Shown: one piece after another, positions 51,498-60,548 of the stretch
Position numbering within the stretch: the first letter of the stretch is position 1
How the letters are laid out: each line of letters opens with the position of its first letter
Source of the DNA: Arthrobacter sp. KBS0703
Lineage (GTDB): Bacteria; Actinomycetota; Actinomycetes; Actinomycetales; Micrococcaceae
Assembly (NCBI RefSeq): GCF_002008315.2
Contig: NZ_MVDG02000001.1
Location: forward strand, 1,612,001-1,676,000
Length of the DNA stretch: 64,000 nt
Direction: 5' to 3'
Made by a program: the position numbers and the translations under genes
The notes under the pieces: model-generated
What the model saw: only the letters and a program-made list of their open reading frames with translations
Told to the model about the DNA's origin: nothing
The model's database searches: none

Positions 51498-52357
51498 AAG
51501 CCAACCACCTTTTTGTTGCGAATTCATTACCGGACCCGTCCGTGGCGTGTTGGAGGGGTCCTCCCGGTTGGTCTTTTGCCGCCGGTGTCCGGCATGGTTG
51601 GGACGTGCCAGACTTTCGATTCCCGACGCCGATGCGGCGGCAGCTGCGCGGGGTGATGCATGAGAACTTTACCCGCATTCTGCCGGGACTGCTGACGGCC
51701 CTCGTGGCCCTGGCACTCGCCTTCGCCCTCCACGCCGGCGTCCCGGCCCTGCCTGCCATGACCCTGGCCGTGGTCCTGGGGCTGCTGGCCGCCAATCTGC
51801 CGTTTACGGCCGTTTGGGCGGCCGGGCGGGCACGGCCAGGACTGGATTTCGCCGGCAAGCACCTCATGCGCGGCGGCATCGTCCTGCTGGGGCTCAAGGT
51901 CGGCATCACCGACGTCCTGGGCCTCGGCTGGGGGTCACTGCTGCTGATTACGGCGGTGGTGCTGGCCAGCTTCGCAGGGACCTACGGCATTTCCCGGCTG
52001 TTCCGGCTTCCGCGGGAGGCCTCCCTGCTCATTGCCACGGGATTCTCGATCTGCGGTGCGTCTGCGATCGGGGCCATGGCCGCTGTGCGGCGTATCCGGC
52101 ATGCCGATACCGTCCTGCCGGTGGCCCTTGTGACGCTGTGCGGCACGCTGGCCATCGGTGCCCTGCCGCTGCTGGTCCATCCGCTGAACCTCAGCGCCGA
52201 GGTCTTCGGCGCGTGGACCGGCGCGTCTGTGCACGACGTGGGACAGGTGGTGGCTACAGCGCAGACCGCCGGGCCGGCGGCGCTGGGCCTCGCCGTCGTT
52301 GTTAAGCTGACGCGCGTGATCCTGCTGGCGCCCATGGCGGCCGCCGCGGGACTGCAG

Positions 52358-52395
52358 CTGTCTCTTATACACATCTAGATGTGTATAAGAGACAG
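52358..52395. other. Nextera junction adapter left in assembly (copy 3)
   Basis: The full 38-nt element of mosaic end plus reverse complement. Only 10 nt (52396-52405) separate it from copy 4. Confidence 0.97.
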
Positions 52396-52405
52396 CGCTC
52401 GGCGG

Positions 52406-52442
52406 TGTCTCTTATACACATCTAGATGTGTATAAGAGACAG
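52406..52442. other. Nextera junction adapter left in assembly (copy 4)
   Basis: The same element lacking its first C. Two adapters in a row suggest a collapsed gap or double ligation in the mate-pair library. Confidence 0.97.
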
Positions 52443-52759
52443 GGGAGCGGCGGGTCAGCCTTCCGCGGCAGCCGGGACCGAGGCCGAGGCGCTGCCGCCC
52501 GTGGTGCCGTTGTTCGTCGTCGGTTTCGTGGCGATGGTAGCGCTCCGGTCCACGGGCTGGCTCACTGCCGGCTGGCTCGACGCGGCGGCCGGACTGCAGG
52601 ACCTTCTACTGGGAGCCGCGCTTTTCGGGCTGGGATCCGCGGTCCGCATCCGCACCCTGCTCCACACCGGGCTGCGTGCGCTGCTGGCTGCCCTCGTGGC
52701 ATGGCTCCTGATCGCGGTCCTCGGCCTGGGAGCCGCGCTGCTCATGATTCAATAGCTGA

Positions 52760-55395
52760 GTGTCGAATGAGAACCTCAAGCGCAATGAAGCGGCAGCACG
52801 GTCGTCCCTGATTTCCACGCACAGCTACGACGTCTCCCTCGACGTCCGCAACGCGGCGGATCCCGACGTCTCCGGCTACCCCAGCCGAAGCACCATCACT
52901 TTTTCGGCGAGCCAGCCCGGCGCCTCGACCTTCCTGGATTTCATATGCCGGGACGTCAGCAGCGTGGTCCTTAACGGCACGGAACTGGCGGTCTCCGACG
53001 TCGTTGACGGTTCCCGGATCCGGCTGGACGACCTCCGGGCCGAGAACGAGGTGACCGTCACCGGGACGGCCCTCTACAGCAGTTCCGGCGAGGGCATGCA
53101 CCGCTTCTTCGACCCGGCCGACGGCCAGTGCTACCTGTACACGCAGTACGAGCCCGCCGACGCCCGCCGCGTGTTCGCGAACTTCGAGCAGCCGGACCTC
53201 AAAGCGCGGTTCACCTTCCACGTCACCGCCCCTTCCGGCTGGGAGGTCGCTTCCAACGGTGCCGTGTCGGGGCGGTTCGCGCTGGCCGATGACGCCGCCG
53301 CCAGCCGGTGGGAGTTCGCCCCGACCCTGCCCGTGTCCACCTACATCACCACCGTCCTGGCAGGCCCGTACTTCAAGGCCGCCGACCACTGGGGCAAAGC
53401 GCTCGACGACGGCACGCGGCTGGACGTGCCCCTAGCCCTTTACTGCCGGGCGTCCATGGCGGCGTCGTTCGACACCGCCGAGCTGTTCAACCTCACCAAA
53501 CAGGGGCTCGACTTCTTCAACGGCCTCTTCGACTTCCCGTATCCGTGGGGAAAGTATGACCAGGCCTTCGTGCCGGAATACAACCTGGGCGCCATGGAGA
53601 ACCCCGGCCTGGTCACCTTCACGGAGAACTACGTCTTCACCTCACGGGCAGCCGACTCGCAGTACCAAGGCCGCGCCAATACGCTCATGCACGAGATGGC
53701 GCACATGTGGTTCGGCGACCTCGTCACGATGCAGTGGTGGGATGACCTGTGGCTCAAGGAATCCTTCGCCGATTACATGGGAACTCTCGGGGTGGACCGC
53801 GCCACGGCCTGGGACACGGCCTGGGTCAACTTCGCAAACAACCGCAAGGCCTGGGCGTACGTCCAGGACCAGCTGCCCACCACCCACCCGATCGTCGCCG
53901 ACATCCCCGACCTCGAGGCCGCCAAACAGAACTTCGACGGCATCACCTACGCCAAGGGCGCGTCGGTGCTCAAGCAGCTCGTGGCGTACGTCGGCTTCGA
54001 TGCCTTCGTGGCGGGATCCCGGCAGTACTTCAGGGACCACCAGTACGGCAACACCACCTTGGCGGAGCTGCTCGGCGCCCTCAGCGCATCGTCCGGGCGG
54101 GACCTTGCCGTGTGGGCGCGGCAGTGGCTGCAGACGTCCGGGATTTCGACGCTGAGCGTCGAGCTGGAGGCCCGTGACGGTGTGCTGGACAGGGTCACCC
54201 TGCTGCAGGACGCCCCGGACCCCGCGTCCGGCCGGCAGGAGCTGCGCCCGCACCGCCTGCGGATCGGGCTGTACAACTTTGACGCCGACGGCATGCTGGT
54301 CCGCACGGGGTCGGTGGAGACGGACCTGTCCGGGGCAGCGGAGGAAGTTCCGGGGCTGGCAGGCATGGCCCGGCCGGCCCTGCTGCTGGTCAACGACGAG
54401 GACCTGAGCTACGCCAAGGTCCGGCTGGATCCCGGTTCGGAGGCAACGGTCCGGGCCTCGCTGGACCGGATCAGCAACCCCATGGCCCGTGCCCTGTGTT
54501 GGACCGCCCTGTGGAATTCGGCCAGGGACGGCGTCACGCCGGCGGTCCGCTACGTGGAGGCCGTCCGCCGCTTTGCCCCGTCCGAGACGGGTATCGGCGT
54601 GCTGCTGAACGTCCTCGGGAACGCCTCCACCGCCCTGGAACACTATGTGCCGGCTGACGAGCGTGACGAGGTGCGCGCCGCATTCGTGGCCGCGGCGGCC
54701 ACGGAGCTGCGCAGGGCCGCGCCCGGCTCCGACCAGCAGCTGGCATGGGCCAGGACGCTCGCCACGCTCAGCCGCACGGACGCCGGCCAGCTGGACCTGC
54801 TCCGCGGCATGCTGGACGGCACGGCCGCCGTGCCCGGCCTCGCCGTCGACGCGGAACTCCGGTGGAGCCTGTGGCACGCGCTGGCGGCCCACGGCATGGC
54901 TGGCGAAGCCGAACTGGACGCCGAGCTGGCGCGGGACACCACTGCGTCGGGCCGCGCCGGCCACGCCACGGCACTCGCGGCGAGGCCGGACGCCGCTGTC
55001 AAGGCGGCCGCCTGGGACGCGGCGGTCCGGAGCACGGAACTGTCCAACCAGCTGCTCAGCGCCACCATCGCCGGCTTCAACACCGGCGCCGAGGAGCTGC
55101 TCGATCCCTTCGTGGAACCGTATTTCAGTTGCCTGGAAACGGTGTGGGCGGAACGGAGCATCGAGATCGCCAGCCGGATTGTCCGCGGGCTCTACCCCGC
55201 GTCCCGTGATCTGGCCCGGGCTGACGGTTCCCCGGAAGACCACCCGGTGATCGCCCGCACGGACGCCTGGCTGGCGGCCCGCCCGGACGCGCCGCGGGCG
55301 CTGTCTCTTATACACATCTAGATGTGTATAAGAGACAGCACCTGCACCGCGCGCTCACGGCGCAGGCCGCGTCCCTCGCCGGCCTGCCCAGCTAA
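52760..55395 (+). pseudogene. pepN: Aminopeptidase N (M1), interrupted near its end by adapter sequence
   Basis: The protein starts at GTG 52760 and reads through M1 domains: FVPEYNLGAMENPGLVTFTE (GAMEN), NTLMHEMAHMWFGDLVTMQW (HEMAH zinc motif) and WLKESFADYMG (second Glu). A helical ERAP1-like C-terminal domain follows. The 38-nt adapter at 55301-55338 begins exactly at a codon boundary; removing it joins PDAPRA to HLHRALTAQAASLAGLPS and a TAA at 55393-55395, giving a complete protein of about 866 residues. Thus the gene is truly intact. It removes N-terminal amino acids from peptides in the cytosol. Confidence 0.93.
55301..55338. other. Nextera junction adapter left in assembly (copy 5)
   Basis: The full 38 nt begins on a codon boundary of pepN. 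Its removal restores frame and a family-like C-terminus, which proves it was inserted without loss of real bases. Confidence 0.98.
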
Positions 55396-55405
55396 ACCGG
55401 AACGC

Positions 55406-56500
55406 CTACGGCACGCGGTAGAGCCACTCGTGGGTACCGAACTTGGACGCCACCCGTTGCCGGGCGGTTTCCAGTTCCGCGCCGGTGAGCTCCGACGGCG
55501 TGGCACCGTACCTGCCGGAGAACACGTCCATCATGGCGGCGACGATCTCTGTCCGGGCCAGGCCGGTCTGTCGCCGCAGCGGATCAACCCGCTTCTTGGC
55601 GCTGGCCGTCCCCTTGTCCGAGAGTTTTTCCTTCCCGATCCGGAGCACTTCCACCATCTTGTCGGCGTCGATGTCGTAGCTCATGGTGACGTGGTGAAGC
55701 ATGCCTCCGTTGGCCAGCCGCTTCTGCGCGGCGCCGCCGATCTTCCCCTGATCGGTGGCGATGTCATTGAGCGGCACGTAGAAGGCGTTGATGCCGAGCT
55801 GCTTCAGCGCTGCCATCACCCAGGCGTCCAGGAACGCGTAGGAGTCCGCGAAGCTGATGCCGTCCACAAGGGTCTGCGGCAGGTACAAGGAGTAGGTGAT
55901 GCAGTTGCCCGCCTCCATGAACATCGCTCCCCCGCCGCTGATGCGCCGGACCACAGTGATCCCGTGCCGGGCCACGCCGTCGGGGTCCACCTCGTTGCGG
56001 ACCGACTGGAAGCTGCCGATCACCACGGACGGCTCCTCCCAGTCCCAGAAGCGCAGGGTGGGGTTGCGGCGGCCTGCGCCGACTTCTTCGGTGAGCACCT
56101 CGTCCAGCGCCACGTTCATGTGAGTCGGCAGGACGGTGGGCGCAATGATGTTCCAGTGATGGTCGCTCCAGTGGGTTGCCTTGGACAGCGCCCTGCGCAC
56201 CGCCACGGCCACCGCCTCCGCGGAGAAGCCGAAGAGCACGGCCTCCGCCGGAAGCGACGCCACCACGGCGGCGGCGATCTCGGCCGCCGTCGAGCTTTCC
56301 GGGAGTCCCTCGAGCGCGGAGTTGATGTCCAGCAGCGCCTCATCGGGTTCGAGGAAGAAGTCGCCGCTCAGGGAGACGTCGGCGAAGGCGCCGTCGGCGA
56401 CGTCGAGATCCACGACGACGAGCTTGCCGCCGGGGACCTTGTACTCGCCGTGCAGGCGCGGGGCGTCAGAGTCGGTTGCGTTCAGCGGCGTGCCAGTCAT
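55406..56500 (-). CDS. Lipoate--protein ligase family protein
   Basis: From ATG 56500 the 364-residue protein has an N-terminal accessory domain (RLHGEYKVPGGKLVVVDLDV, ADVSLSGDFFLEPDEALLDI) like the LplA C-terminal domain moved to the front, then the catalytic BPL/LplA domain: NPTLRFWDWEEPSVVIGSFQ, GITVVRRISGGGAMFMEAGN (the RRxSGGGAV lipoyl-AMP loop) and DQGKIGGAAQKRLANGGMLH H (the KIGGxAQ motif). It would attach lipoate or octanoate to dehydrogenase E2 domains or GcvH. It runs toward pepN with 10 bp between stops. Confidence 0.88.
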   Translation of the reverse strand: MTGTPLNATDSDAPRLHGEYKVPGGKLVVVDLDVADGAFADVSLSGDFFLEPDEALLDINSALEGLPESSTAAEIAAAVVASLPAEAVLFGFSAEAVAVAVRRALSKATHWSDHHWNIIAPTVLPTHMNVALDEVLTEEVGAGRRNPTLRFWDWEEPSVVIGSFQSVRNEVDPDGVARHGITVVRRISGGGAMFMEAGNCITYSLYLPQTLVDGISFADSYAFLDAWVMAALKQLGINAFYVPLNDIATDQGKIGGAAQKRLANGGMLHHVTMSYDIDADKMVEVLRIGKEKLSDKGTASAKKRVDPLRRQTGLARTEIVAAMMDVFSGRYGATPSELTGAELETARQRVASKFGTHEWLYRVP

Positions 56501-56526
56501 GAGTTCCATCCTGCCCCACGAACGCA

Positions 56527-56558
56527 AAAAGCCCGCACCGTTGCCGGTGCGGGCTTTT
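56527..56558 (-). terminator. Rho-independent terminator after the L31 gene
   Basis: AAAAGCCCGCACCG pairs perfectly with CGGTGCGGGCTTTT around TTGC, 25 bp after the L31 stop on the minus strand. The terminal T run on that strand is good. Confidence 0.88.
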
Positions 56559-56583
56559 CCAGAGAACCTTGGGGAGAAGTAAG

Positions 56584-56841
56584 TTACTTCTTGCCGCCGA
56601 AGCCCTTGAAGCGAGCGTTGAAGCGCTCGACGCGGCCTGCAGAGTCCATGATGCGCTGCTTGCCCGTGTAGAACGGGTGGGACTCGGAGGAGATTTCGAC
56701 GTCGATGACCGGGTAGGTGTTGCCGTCTTCCCACTCGATGGTCTTCTTGGAAGACACGGTGGACTTGGTCAGGAACTTGACGCCGGAAGCCAGGTCGTTG
56801 AAAACAACAGCTTCGTACTTCGGGTGGATATCAGACTTCAT
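56584..56841 (-). CDS. rpmE2: 50S ribosomal protein L31, type B
   Basis: The 85-residue protein reads [78 protein letters not shown]. The CxxC zinc residues of type A are absent, so it is the zinc-free paralogue. In many actinobacteria this form is Zur-repressed and made when zinc is scarce, which links it in function to the zinc genes at the left end; no clear Zur box was confirmed upstream here. Confidence 0.95.
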   Translation of the reverse strand: MKSDIHPKYEAVVFNDLASGVKFLTKSTVSSKKTIEWEDGNTYPVIDVEISSESHPFYTGKQRIMDSAGRVERFNARFKGFGGKK

Positions 56842-56984
56842 AGTGGGACCTTTGTTCACAGCGCTGGATTTTGCCAGCTGCCAGGTATGAATGGGATGGC
56901 CGCGGTCCGCATCAAGAGCAAGCAAAAGACGCTGGGCGGCCAGCTATCAATAATAGCGGATCCGCGGGCGCGTGACGAACACCG

Positions 56985-57794
56985 TCACGTCCGCGGCCGA
57001 AGCTCCCAGAATGCCACGGCCGACGCCGCCGCCACATTGAGCGAGTCAACTCCGGCGCGCATCGGGATCTTCACGGCGAGGTCGACGGCGGCAAGGGTCT
57101 CCGCGCTCATGCCGGCACCTTCGGTCCCCAGTACCAGCGCGAGCCTCTCCGGATTCCGCGCGGCCAGGTCGTCGAGGTCCACGGCGTCTCCGGTGAGCTC
57201 CATTGCCGCCACAGTGAATCCCTGGTCCCGGAGGACGGCAAGGTCCGCCGGCCAGGACTCCAGCCGCGCCCATGGCACCTGGAACACCGTGCCCATGCTG
57301 ACGCGGACGCTGCGCCGGTACAGCGGATCACCGCAGCGCGGCGACACGAGGACGGCGTCGACGCCGAGGGCTGCCGCCGAGCGGAAGATGGCCCCGACGT
57401 TGGTGTGATCCACGATGTCTTCAAGCACCGCCACCCTGCGGGCCCCGGCCAGCAGCTCGGGAAGCGGAACCGGCGCGGGCCGGTGCATGGCGGCCATGGC
57501 CCCGCGGTGCAGGTGAAAGCCGGTGATCTCCTCGAGCAGGCCGGCGCCCCCGATGTAGGCGGGCACGTCCGGATACAGCTCAAAAATGTCGGCCAGATCC
57601 GCGAGCCACTTTTCGGCGAGGAAGAACGACCGCGGCCGGTGGCCGGCCGCCAGCGCCCGCCGGAGGACCCGGGAGGATTCCGCAATGTACATGCCCTCGG
57701 CCGGTTCCCGGAGCTTCCGCAGGTGGACGTCGGTCAGCTGCGTGTAGTCGGAAACCCGGGGATCGTCAGCGGATTCGAGATAGTGGAAAGTCAC
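56985..57794 (-). CDS. TrmH family RNA methyltransferase (SpoU class)
   Basis: The 269-residue protein has the substrate-binding N-terminal domain (YTQLTDVHLRKLREPAEGMY IAES) and SPOUT motifs: DHTNVGAIFRSAAALGVDAV LVSPRCGDPLYRRSVRVSMG (motif 1), RLALVLGTEGAGMSAETLAA (motif 2) and VKIPMRAGVDSLNVAAASAV AFWEL (motif 3). It should transfer a methyl group from SAM to ribose in rRNA or tRNA. The exact nucleotide is unknown. The protein is complete, and its start is 7 bp from the TauE stop, suggesting co-transcription. Confidence 0.92.
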   Translation of the reverse strand: MTFHYLESADDPRVSDYTQLTDVHLRKLREPAEGMYIAESSRVLRRALAAGHRPRSFFLAEKWLADLADIFELYPDVPAYIGGAGLLEEITGFHLHRGAMAAMHRPAPVPLPELLAGARRVAVLEDIVDHTNVGAIFRSAAALGVDAVLVSPRCGDPLYRRSVRVSMGTVFQVPWARLESWPADLAVLRDQGFTVAAMELTGDAVDLDDLAARNPERLALVLGTEGAGMSAETLAAVDLAVKIPMRAGVDSLNVAAASAVAFWELRPRT

Positions 57795-57801
57795 CGGCCG
57801 A

Positions 57802-58587
57802 TTATTTCAGCAGATTAGCGATCATGAAGCCGAGCGCCACCAGCCCGAGGGCGAAGATGACGCCCCGCAGCACCGGCGGCGACAGCCTGCGGCCCACCTT
57901 GGAGCCCGCGAGGCCGCCAATGAGCGAGCTGACGGCGATGATGGCCACCACGGTCCAGTTGATCCGGTCGAACGCGAACATCAGGTAGGACATCGCCGCA
58001 ATGAGGTTGACCCCGAGCACCAGGATGTTCTTCATGGCATTGGCGTTCTGGATGGTGCCGGTCATGAAGATGCCGAGAATGCCTACGAGCAGAATCCCCT
58101 GGGCGGCAACAAAGTAGCCGCCGTAGACGCCGGCCAGGAAGACGAGGATCACGAGGAGCACGCTGTGGTGCTTGTCCCGGAGCGCATGCTCCGGGTTCTC
58201 TTCGCGGTTGCGCACCCAGCGCTGCAGCCGCGGCTGAAAGACCACCATGAGCAGGGCAAGGACAATCAGCACCGGCGCGGCGTAGTGGAACACTTTTTCG
58301 GGAAGGTGGAGAAGCAGCCACGCACCGGATATGCCGCCGAGGAGCGAAGCCGGGAGCAGCCGCAGGAGTTGCCGACCGCGGCCTTTCAGCTCCCGGCGGT
58401 ATCCCCAGGCTCCCGCCGCGCCTCCCGCCACGAGGCCCATGGCGTTGCTCATGGACGCTGTGACGGGTGCGAGCCCCAGAGCGATCAGCACCGGGAAAGT
58501 GACGAGCGTGCCCGATCCGACAACGCTGTTGATGGTGCCGGCCCAGAGGCCGGCGATGAACACAAGTATGCCGCTGAAAAACTCCAC
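57802..58587 (-). CDS. Sulfite exporter TauE/SafE family membrane protein
   Basis: The 261-residue protein has about eight membrane helices in two repeats. GTINSVVGSGTLVTFPVLIA LGLAP and MSNAMGLVAGGAAGAWGYRR are the N-terminal TauE/SafE words, and GGYFVAAQGILLVGILGIFM, NANAMKNILVLGVNLIAAM are the second repeat. Members export sulfite, sulfoacetate or other organosulfur anions. Substrate is unknown. It runs 7 bp before the SPOUT methyltransferase start and 18 bp after the ABC ATPase stop. Confidence 0.92.
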   Translation of the reverse strand: MEFFSGILVFIAGLWAGTINSVVGSGTLVTFPVLIALGLAPVTASMSNAMGLVAGGAAGAWGYRRELKGRGRQLLRLLPASLLGGISGAWLLLHLPEKVFHYAAPVLIVLALLMVVFQPRLQRWVRNREENPEHALRDKHHSVLLVILVFLAGVYGGYFVAAQGILLVGILGIFMTGTIQNANAMKNILVLGVNLIAAMSYLMFAFDRINWTVVAIIAVSSLIGGLAGSKVGRRLSPPVLRGVIFALGLVALGFMIANLLK

Positions 58588-58605
58588 GCTGTGCCGGCCG
58601 CCCTG

Positions 58606-59391
58606 TCAGCGGCTGGCGGTTGCCGTGTATCGGCCGGAATTGACGGACACGTCGAGCGGCAGGCCGAAGGTCTCGCTGAGGTTGCCGGAGGTGAGGACCT
58701 CGCCCACCGGCCCGGCGGCCACGACGCCGCCGTCGCGCATGAGCATTGCGTGCGTGAAGCCGGGCGGGACTTCCTCAAGGTGGTGCGTCACCAGCACGAT
58801 CGCGGGAGCGGTGTCGTCCATGGCCAGCTGGCTGAGCCGGTGCACGAGGTCTTCCCGGCCGCCAAGGTCAAGCCCGGCTGCGGGCTCGTCCAGGAGGAGC
58901 AGTTCGGGGTCCGTCATGAGCGCCCTGGCGATCTGGACGCGCTTGCGCTCACCCTCGGACAGCGAGGCGAACGGGCGGTTCAGCAGCGGACCCATGCCCC
59001 ATTCATTTAGCAGGGCAAAGGCCCGGCGTTCGTCGTCCTTCTCGTAGCCTTCGCGCCAGCGGCCGGTCACGCCGTAGGCCGCGGTGACGACGACGTTGAG
59101 GACCTTCTCGTGCTCGGGGATCTGGTTGGCGAGTGCCGCAGAGGAGAGCCCGATCCGCGGGCGCAGTTCGAAGACGTCCACGGAGCCGAGGATTTCCTCC
59201 AGGATGCCTGCCATGCCGCTCGTGGGATGGAGCCTGGCGGCGGCGATCTGAAGCAGTGTGGTCTTGCCGGCGCCGTTGGGTCCGAGGATTACCCACCGCT
59301 CGCCTTCCTTGACCTGCCAGTCAACCTTGCTCAGGAGCGTTTTGGCTCCGCGGACAACGCTGACGGCGGCCATTTCAAGAACATCACTCAT
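58606..59391 (-). CDS. ABC transporter ATP-binding protein
   Basis: From ATG 59391 the 261-residue ATPase has Walker A in WVILGPNGAGKTTLLQIAAA, the signature FASLSEGERKRVQIARALMT (LSEGE variant), Walker B PELLLLDEPAAGLDLGG and the switch His in AIVLVTHHLEEVPPGFTH. The order and ModF/YlmA-like sequence suggest a soluble ABC ATPase acting with a distant partner, since no permease is beside it. An upstream in-frame extension to 59559 is Arg/Pro-rich and not family-like. Confidence 0.93.
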   Translation of the reverse strand: MSDVLEMAAVSVVRGAKTLLSKVDWQVKEGERWVILGPNGAGKTTLLQIAAARLHPTSGMAGILEEILGSVDVFELRPRIGLSSAALANQIPEHEKVLNVVVTAAYGVTGRWREGYEKDDERRAFALLNEWGMGPLLNRPFASLSEGERKRVQIARALMTDPELLLLDEPAAGLDLGGREDLVHRLSQLAMDDTAPAIVLVTHHLEEVPPGFTHAMLMRDGGVVAAGPVGEVLTSGNLSETFGLPLDVSVNSGRYTATASR

Positions 59392-59557
59392 AGAAGTAGA
59401 CACTAGGACAAAACGCGGTGCGACTGATAACTGAAACGGTTGTCCCCGCCGGTGCGTCGGCCGTACGCCTGCGGACCGGCCCTGGACCGGACCCGGCCCG
59501 GGGCCGGTCCGCGAAACGAATTCGGGCGGCACCGCTGCGCTGGCTAAGATTGCAGCC

Positions 59558-60463
59558 ATGAGTTCGAACGTGACCGCGGTCAGCTACGGCGTGCAATTGT
59601 CCCCCTCGGAACCGGAAAGCCTTCGGTCCCTGCTGGCCGGTTCCGGTGCGACATTCGGAGCCGCCTCGAGCAGCGGCGACGGCCGCTATGACGTCTGCAC
59701 CGTTGATTTCTCGGTGCCGTCCGGATCTGCGGCCGATATCGCCGGGCTGCGGCACCGCGTCGCCGCGGCGAAAGAGGACGCAGGACGGGCCGGCGTTGAC
59801 ACTGCCATCGTGCCGGCCGAGCTGCGCCAGGCCGGACGCAAGTTCCTCATCATGGACGTGGACTCCACCCTGATCCAGCAGGAGGTCATCGAGCTGCTCG
59901 CCGCCTATGCCGGAAAGCGCGATGAAGTGGCTGCCGTCACGGAAGCCGCCATGCGCGGTGAGTTGGACTTCGCCCAGAGCCTTCACGCGCGGGTGGCGGT
60001 CCTCGCGGGGCTGCCGGCCGCCGTCGTCGATTCCGTCCGGGCAGAAGTGAAGCTCAGCGAGGGAGCGGCGGAGCTGGTGGCGGCGTTCAAGGCTGCCGGC
60101 CATGTTGTGGCCGTGGTGTCAGGCGGTTTCAACCAGATCCTGCGCCCCATCGCCGAGGATCTTGGCCTGGACTACTGGATCGCCAACGAGCTCGAAATTG
60201 TCGACGGCGCGCTGACCGGCAAGGTGCTCGGTGCCGTGATCGACCGCGCCGCGAAGGAGAAGTACCTGCGCGAGTGGGCCGCTGCCGAAGGCGTGGCCAT
60301 GGAGCACACCATTGCCGTGGGCGACGGCGCCAACGACCTCGACATGCTCGGTGCCGCCGGAATCGGCGTGGCGTTCAACGCCAAGCCCGCGGTGCGCGCG
60401 GTGGCCGACGCCGCCGTGAATATGCCGTACCTCGACGCCGTGCGGCACATCGCCGGCGTCTGA
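59558..60463 (+). CDS. serB: Phosphoserine phosphatase
   Basis: The 301-residue HAD enzyme has motif I in RKFLIMDVDSTLIQQEVIEL (DxDxT), the cap region, motif II Ser in GHVVAVVSGGFNQILRPIAE, Lys in RAAKEKYLREWA and motif IV in HTIAVGDGANDLDMLGAAGI. An N-terminal extension of about 100 residues is ACT-like. It makes serine from phosphoserine. It diverges from the ABC ATPase gene (166 bp between them) and meets the VOC gene at a double hairpin. Confidence 0.95.
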   Translation: MSSNVTAVSYGVQLSPSEPESLRSLLAGSGATFGAASSSGDGRYDVCTVDFSVPSGSAADIAGLRHRVAAAKEDAGRAGVDTAIVPAELRQAGRKFLIMDVDSTLIQQEVIELLAAYAGKRDEVAAVTEAAMRGELDFAQSLHARVAVLAGLPAAVVDSVRAEVKLSEGAAELVAAFKAAGHVVAVVSGGFNQILRPIAEDLGLDYWIANELEIVDGALTGKVLGAVIDRAAKEKYLREWAAAEGVAMEHTIAVGDGANDLDMLGAAGIGVAFNAKPAVRAVADAAVNMPYLDAVRHIAGV

Positions 60464-60501
60464 GCAGCAGCCGGCGCAGGCGGCGGCTGCTTCGCGCCTG
60501 A

Positions 60502-60538
60502 CTGAACCGCGCCCGGCATAATGACCGGGTCGGTTCAG
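60502..60538. terminator. Bidirectional terminator between serB and the VOC gene
   Basis: CTGAACCG with CCCGG pairs with CCGGG and CGGTTCAG around a short AT loop. A weaker 8-bp hairpin (AGCAGCCG/CGGCTGCT, 60466-60491) precedes it. Position between convergent stops fits termination of both. Confidence 0.75.
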
Positions 60539-60548
60539 CAGGCCCGGT

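Larger units (their letters stand above)
51632..52755 (+). pseudogene. YeiH family putative sulfate exporter, interrupted by two adapters
   Basis: The 51632 frame reads HENFTRILPGLLTALVALAL, TLAVVLGLLAANLPF, GGIVLLGLKVGITDVLGLG, IATGFSICGASAIGAMAAV (the CGxSAI motif) and GASVHDVGQVVATAQTAGPA, the conserved core of the UPF0324/YeiH family. It continues after two adapters as PPVVPLFVVGFVAMVALRST, AGLQDLLLGAALFGLGSAVR. Only a short loop lies between, so little real DNA is missing. Such proteins have about 10 membrane helices and may export anions. The start could also be GTG 51605. The natural gene is probably intact. Confidence 0.82.

Noticed and set aside
53642..55315. 557-residue minus-strand ORF
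   Set aside because: Shadow of pepN; it begins inside an adapter (YKRQ) and has no family features.
31122..55338. Repeated 38-bp inverted repeat as a novel palindromic mobile element or terminator family
   Set aside because: It is identical to the Tn5 mosaic-end junction of Nextera mate-pair libraries, interrupts unrelated genes, and its removal repairs pepN.
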